NCBI GenBank assembly: GCA_963738185.1
Contig: CAVTVA010000003.1
Span: forward strand, 558,001 to 622,000
DNA from: AP-15 sp963738185
GTDB taxonomy: Bacteria > Pseudomonadota > Alphaproteobacteria > ATCC43930 > CGMCC-115725
Length of the DNA stretch: 64,000 nt
Direction of reading: 5' to 3'
Shown here in pieces: positions 61,406 through 64,000 of the stretch (the first letter of the stretch is position 1; each line of letters begins with the position of its first letter). Made by a program: the position numbers and the translations under genes. The notes below the pieces were generated by a model. That model saw only the letters and a program-made list of their open reading frames with translations, did no database searches and was not told the origin of the DNA.

Positions 61406-62608
61406 GTGCCGCACGACGTCTCGCTGATCTCGACGATCGCAGTCGGGCTGGCGCTGGCCTTCGCCGGCGGCTTTGCCGCGGTGCGCCTCGGGCTGCCGCC
61501 GATCGTCGGCTATCTGTTGGCCGGGGTCGCCAGCGGGCCGTTCACGCCCGGCTTTGTCGCCGACGCCCAGCTGGCGCCGCAGCTCGCCGAGATCGGCGTC
61601 ATGCTGCTGATGTTTGGCGTCGGCATGCATTTCTCGATCCGAGATCTGGTCGCCGTCCACCGCATAGCGCTGCCGGGGGCGGTGGCGCAGATCGCCGTCG
61701 CCACCTTGCTCGGGATCGGCACCGCCCATTTATGGGGCTGGAATTTTGGCGCCGGCCTGGTTCTGGGGCTGTCATTGTCGGTCGCGAGCACCGTCGTGCT
61801 GCTGCGCACCCTCGAAGAGCGCGGCTTGCTCGGTCTGGCCGATGGCCGGATCGCGGTCGGTTGGCTGATCGTCGAGGATCTGCTGACGGTCGCCGCACTG
61901 GTCGCGCTGCCGGCGCTGGCGCCCTCGCTCGGCGGCAGCGGCGCGGCCGTCCCCGGCAATCTCGTGCTGCCGTTGGCACTGACCTTTGCCAAGGTCGCGG
62001 GTTTTGTGGCGGTGATGCTGATTGTCGGCACACGGCTGTTGCCGTGGCTGCTCGACCAGGTGGTGCGCACCGGGTCGCGCGAGCTCTTCACCCTGGCGGT
62101 GATCGCCGCGGCGCTCGGGATCGCCTATGGCGGGGCCGCGCTGTTCGGCTCCGCCCCGCTCGGCGCCTTCCTCGCCGGGATCGTGGTCAGCGAAAGCGAC
62201 CACAGCCACCGCGCCTCCGAGCAGGCAAAACCGCTCGAAGACGCGTTTACGGTGCTGTTTTTTCTGTCTGTCGGCATGCTGTTCGACCCCGGCATCCTGA
62301 TCCGCCACCCATTGCAGGTGCTGGCCGTCCTGGCCATCGTCATGCTGGGAAAGTCAGCCGCCGCCTTCTTCCTCGTCCGGGTCGCCGGCTACCCGACGAT
62401 GACCGCCGTGACCGTGTCGGCGAGCCTCGCGCAGATCGGCGAGTTCTCGTTCATCCTGGCCGATCTCGGCACCGCGCACGGCCTGCTGAGCACGGAAGGG
62501 CGCAACCTGATCGTCGCCGCGGCGCTCTTCTCGATCACCTTGAACCCGCTCGCGTTCAGCGCCGCCGCGGCCCTGCGCCGGCGCTTCGAGCGCGCCGCGC
62601 CCGCCTGA
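61406..62608 (+). CDS. CPA2-family cation:proton antiporter
   Basis: 400-residue membrane protein with about 12 helices (Na_H_Exchanger domain). Shows GLPPIVGYLLAGVASGPFTP, MLLMFGVGMHFSIRDL, VASTVVLLRTLEERG and APLGAFLAGIVVSESDHSHR as in KefB/YbaL. It ends at RRRFERAAPA soon after the last helix, so the cytoplasmic TrkA-N/RCK domain normally present in YbaL/KefC is absent. The start is GTG directly after the methyltransferase stop. Confidence 0.9.
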   Translation: MPHDVSLISTIAVGLALAFAGGFAAVRLGLPPIVGYLLAGVASGPFTPGFVADAQLAPQLAEIGVMLLMFGVGMHFSIRDLVAVHRIALPGAVAQIAVATLLGIGTAHLWGWNFGAGLVLGLSLSVASTVVLLRTLEERGLLGLADGRIAVGWLIVEDLLTVAALVALPALAPSLGGSGAAVPGNLVLPLALTFAKVAGFVAVMLIVGTRLLPWLLDQVVRTGSRELFTLAVIAAALGIAYGGAALFGSAPLGAFLAGIVVSESDHSHRASEQAKPLEDAFTVLFFLSVGMLFDPGILIRHPLQVLAVLAIVMLGKSAAAFFLVRVAGYPTMTAVTVSASLAQIGEFSFILADLGTAHGLLSTEGRNLIVAAALFSITLNPLAFSAAAALRRRFERAAPA

Positions 62609-62658
62609 ACGCGCAGCGTCGGTTGGGCAGGTGCCGGCGTGCGCCTCGGCGGGCGTTG

Positions 62659-62991
62659 TCAGCGCGGCATCAGCCGTGCCAGCGCATAGCCCCCGGCGGC
62701 GGCGATCAGCAAGGCCGGGATCGGGTGCGCCGCAGCGGTTTCGCTCAAATAGCGCCCCCACTCGGAGCCGCGCTTCGACAGATCTTGCAACGCCTCGCTG
62801 CCCTGCTGCGCCGCCTGGTTTATCCTGGTGCCGGCTTCGGCGCTGGCGGCGCGGGCCCGATCGGCAACTGCGCGTGCGGTTTCTGCCGCATCGGCGACGC
62901 TCGCCGCCGCCTTGTCGCCCATCTCCTTCAGCTTCGCGTTTGCATCGCCCGCCCACTGAGTGGCGCTGTCGGCCGCCGATTGTCCGTCCAT
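62659..62991 (-). CDS. ElaB/YqjD (DUF883)-like C-tail-anchored protein
   Basis: 110 aa. The ATG at 62991 has GGAG upstream. A long Ala-rich helix (DKAAASVADAAETARAVADR) is followed by a single C-terminal membrane helix (HPIPALLIAAAGGYALARLM) and two last residues. This architecture matches ElaB/YqjD ribosome-associated, stationary-phase membrane proteins. It lies beside two further stress-type genes on the other strand. Confidence 0.75.
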   Translation of the reverse strand: MDGQSAADSATQWAGDANAKLKEMGDKAAASVADAAETARAVADRARAASAEAGTRINQAAQQGSEALQDLSKRGSEWGRYLSETAAAHPIPALLIAAAGGYALARLMPR

Positions 62992-63161
62992 CTGATGTCG
63001 CTCCAATTGCTGGGAAAACTCAAGGCACAAACAACGCGCGCAGGAATTAGGTCCAATTATTGTGCGGGCGCCGGGTTCGCGGGCCCGAACCAGCGTCGAG
63101 CTCTTGATCGGGATCGCCATTGGAAGAGCCCCACGCGAGGCTGAACCAGCGGCCTTTTTTG

Positions 63162-63186
63162 GGAACCGCCCGCGAACGTTCTTGTT
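63162..63186 (+). promoter_or_regulatory. Weak EcfG-like promoter candidate ahead of the 26-aa peptide gene
   Basis: GGAAC at 63162-63166 followed after 16 bases by TGTT. The -35 matches the EcfG consensus and the -10 deviates at its first base. It lies about 95 bases upstream of the small gene at 63281. Confidence 0.3.
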
Positions 63187-63280
63187 TCCCCAGTAAATGG
63201 CCCGTGAGATCGCCCGGCCGAGGCCGCCCGCGTGATCTCCTAAGCTGTTGCCAACTGCCATTTTGATGAGGAGTCAAATC

Positions 63281-63361
63281 ATGGGCCGGGGGATTTTGCT
63301 GTGGCTGCTGGGAATTCCGATCCCGATCATTATCATTCTGTTTCTGTTTCACGTCATTTGA
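63281..63361 (+). CDS. 26-residue hydrophobic membrane peptide
   Basis: The ATG at 63281 has GAGGAG eight bases upstream. The product starts MGRGILLWLLGIPIPIII and ends LFLFHVI, one membrane span with an IPIPI kink. Very short proteins of the same form (MRGIILWLLGIPIPI-like) are common in rhizobia-like genomes. It is followed by an EcfG-type promoter and the PRC-barrel gene. Function unknown. Confidence 0.75.
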   Translation: MGRGILLWLLGIPIPIIIILFLFHVI

Positions 63362-63370
63362 GAAGTTTTC

Positions 63371-63396
63371 GGAACCGGAGAAAAGGGCGCGACGTT
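63371..63396 (+). promoter_or_regulatory. EcfG-type general stress promoter (GGAAC-N17-CGTT)
   Basis: GGAAC at 63371-63375 and CGTT at 63393-63396, 17 bases apart, match the alphaproteobacterial sigma-EcfG consensus exactly. It lies 36 bases upstream of the PRC-barrel start. Genes of this kind are known general-stress targets in the class. Confidence 0.65.
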
Positions 63397-63431
63397 TGCC
63401 GACGTTCGCGTCACATTACAGGAGAAAACCC

Positions 63432-63906
63432 TTGAAGACCTCCACCCTGACCGCGGCCGCGGCGGCGATCCTGATGGCCACCGCACCGCTTGCCTTTGCC
63501 CAGACCAGCGCCGAGCGTCACAGCAACATCGGGATGACTAACCCGACGGGCCATGCGATTCAAAGCAATCAGTTTCGCGCCAGCAAGATGATTGGCAGCG
63601 ATGTCTACGACGTGCACAACCAGAACATCGGCTCGGTCAAGGATCTTGATCATCGATCGTGACGGGCGCGTCGCGGCCGCGGTCGTTGCCGTCGGCGGCG
63701 GTTTTCTCGACAGCAACGGAAAGAATGTCGCGGTGCCGCTGAGCGACATCAAGTCCGACAACAACCGGCTGACCTTGAACATGACCAAAGATCAGCTTAA
63801 GCAGGCGCAGGCCTATGATATGACCAACAACAACACCGGGGCGGGCACCACCACCTCGCCGGTGACGGGCGGTCATCTCGGCTCGGCCAGCGGCACCAAC
63901 CGTTAG
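63432..63906 (+). CDS. Secreted PRC-barrel domain protein, one frameshift
   Basis: About 157 aa after removing one extra C near 63645. Start TTG 63432, seven bases after AGGAG. Signal peptide LTAAAAAILMATAPLAFA. PRC-barrel core: FRASKMIGSDVYDVHNQNIG, then across the lesion SVKDLIIDRDGRVAAAVVAV, GGGFLDSNGKNVAVPLSDI and LTLNMTKDQLKQAQAY. Preceded by an EcfG-type promoter and followed by a hairpin terminator, so it is probably a monocistronic stress gene. Confidence 0.82.
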
Positions 63907-63926
63907 GCCTCACCGGCGCAGTTCCG

Positions 63927-63966
63927 CGGCGGGCCGGCGCATATGCCGCTGCGCCCGCCGTTTTCT
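63927..63966 (+). terminator. Rho-independent terminator after the PRC-barrel gene
   Basis: Stem CGGCGGGC (63927-63934) with GCCCGCCG (63953-63960), an inner CGGC/GCCG stem in the loop, followed at once by TTTTCTT. It lies 20 bases after the stop at 63906. Confidence 0.85.
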
Positions 63967-64000
63967 TCTGGCGGATTGCTCGGGCCGCAGGCCCACGCTA

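Noticed and set aside
6863..63645. Programmed +1 frameshifting as the explanation of all split genes
   Set aside because: Sites share at most CTG/CTTG and no slippery codon plus stop arrangement, and hit unrelated housekeeping genes; sequence error is simpler.
1..64000. tRNA, rRNA or CRISPR features
   Set aside because: No cloverleaf-like sequence, rRNA signature or regularly spaced repeat-spacer array was noticed; the tandem repeats present are coding and without spacers.

Overview
The window is a very GC-rich chromosomal segment, almost certainly from an alphaproteobacterium. The evidence is two conserved housekeeping neighbourhoods typical of that class: rlpA-dacC-tmk-holB-metG-tatD-MBL hydrolase, and dgt-argS-SPOR protein-nagZ-M50 protease-scpA-scpB. 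An EcfG-type general-stress promoter, a DUF5681 gene and several families of dispersed palindromic repeats fit the same picture. The genus cannot be read from the sequence. No rRNA, tRNA, CRISPR array, transposase or integrase was found.

Layout. 1-1343 (minus): end of a polyketide gene cluster (type II thioesterase, then a PKS that starts with an acyl-carrier domain and runs off the window). 1578-4310 (plus): two small conserved-unknown genes followed by an AarF/UbiB-type kinase. 4387-9970 (minus): an RND efflux operon (adaptor, pump, TolC). 10195-12775: a luciferase-like flavin oxidoreductase and an SGNH esterase, divergent. 12956-19107 (minus): CoA-transferase, pyruvate-oxidase-like TPP enzyme and a GlcD/GlpC-type FAD/Fe-S dehydrogenase with a C-terminal membrane anchor. 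19276-30829 (minus): mazG-GNAT, and the long cell-wall/replication/translation run mltB-rlpA-dacC-tmk-holB-metG-tatD-MBL-nucleotidyltransferase; a PCMT-like gene sits on the plus strand at 20634. 31078-35588 (plus): an unusual operon encoding a LigB-type extradiol dioxygenase, two different ferritin-like proteins, two small ferredoxins and an amidohydrolase, interleaved with palindromic repeats. 35749-43946 (minus): scpB-scpA-M50-nagZ-SPOR-argS, then a 0.6-kb insertion-like module with a duplicated dgt 3' end, then dgt. 44070-57487: Spy/CpxP-like protein, MFS transporter, a four-gene MdtABC-type efflux operon with a NodT-type outer-membrane factor, and a second TPP enzyme. 57695-59391: cupin and DUF1127-like genes divergent from a LysR regulator, with four regulator-like half sites between them. 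59689-63906: DUF5681 gene, methyltransferase, CPA2 antiporter, and a stress-type cluster (ElaB-like protein, 26-residue membrane peptide, PRC-barrel protein).

Sequence quality matters for reading this window. Ten single-base lesions, nine of them net insertions, break eight genes whose two halves otherwise read perfectly, including the essential metG. The simplest reading is consensus error, so these genes are annotated as single CDSs spanning both frames.

The most promising candidate for an undescribed system is the dioxygenase/ferritin-like/ferredoxin/amidohydrolase operon at 31078-35588. Other points of interest are the dgt 3'-end duplication enclosing a DUF2283 module, a palindromic repeat translated as the N-terminus of ScpA, and the regulatory sites at 58436-58495 and 63371-63396.
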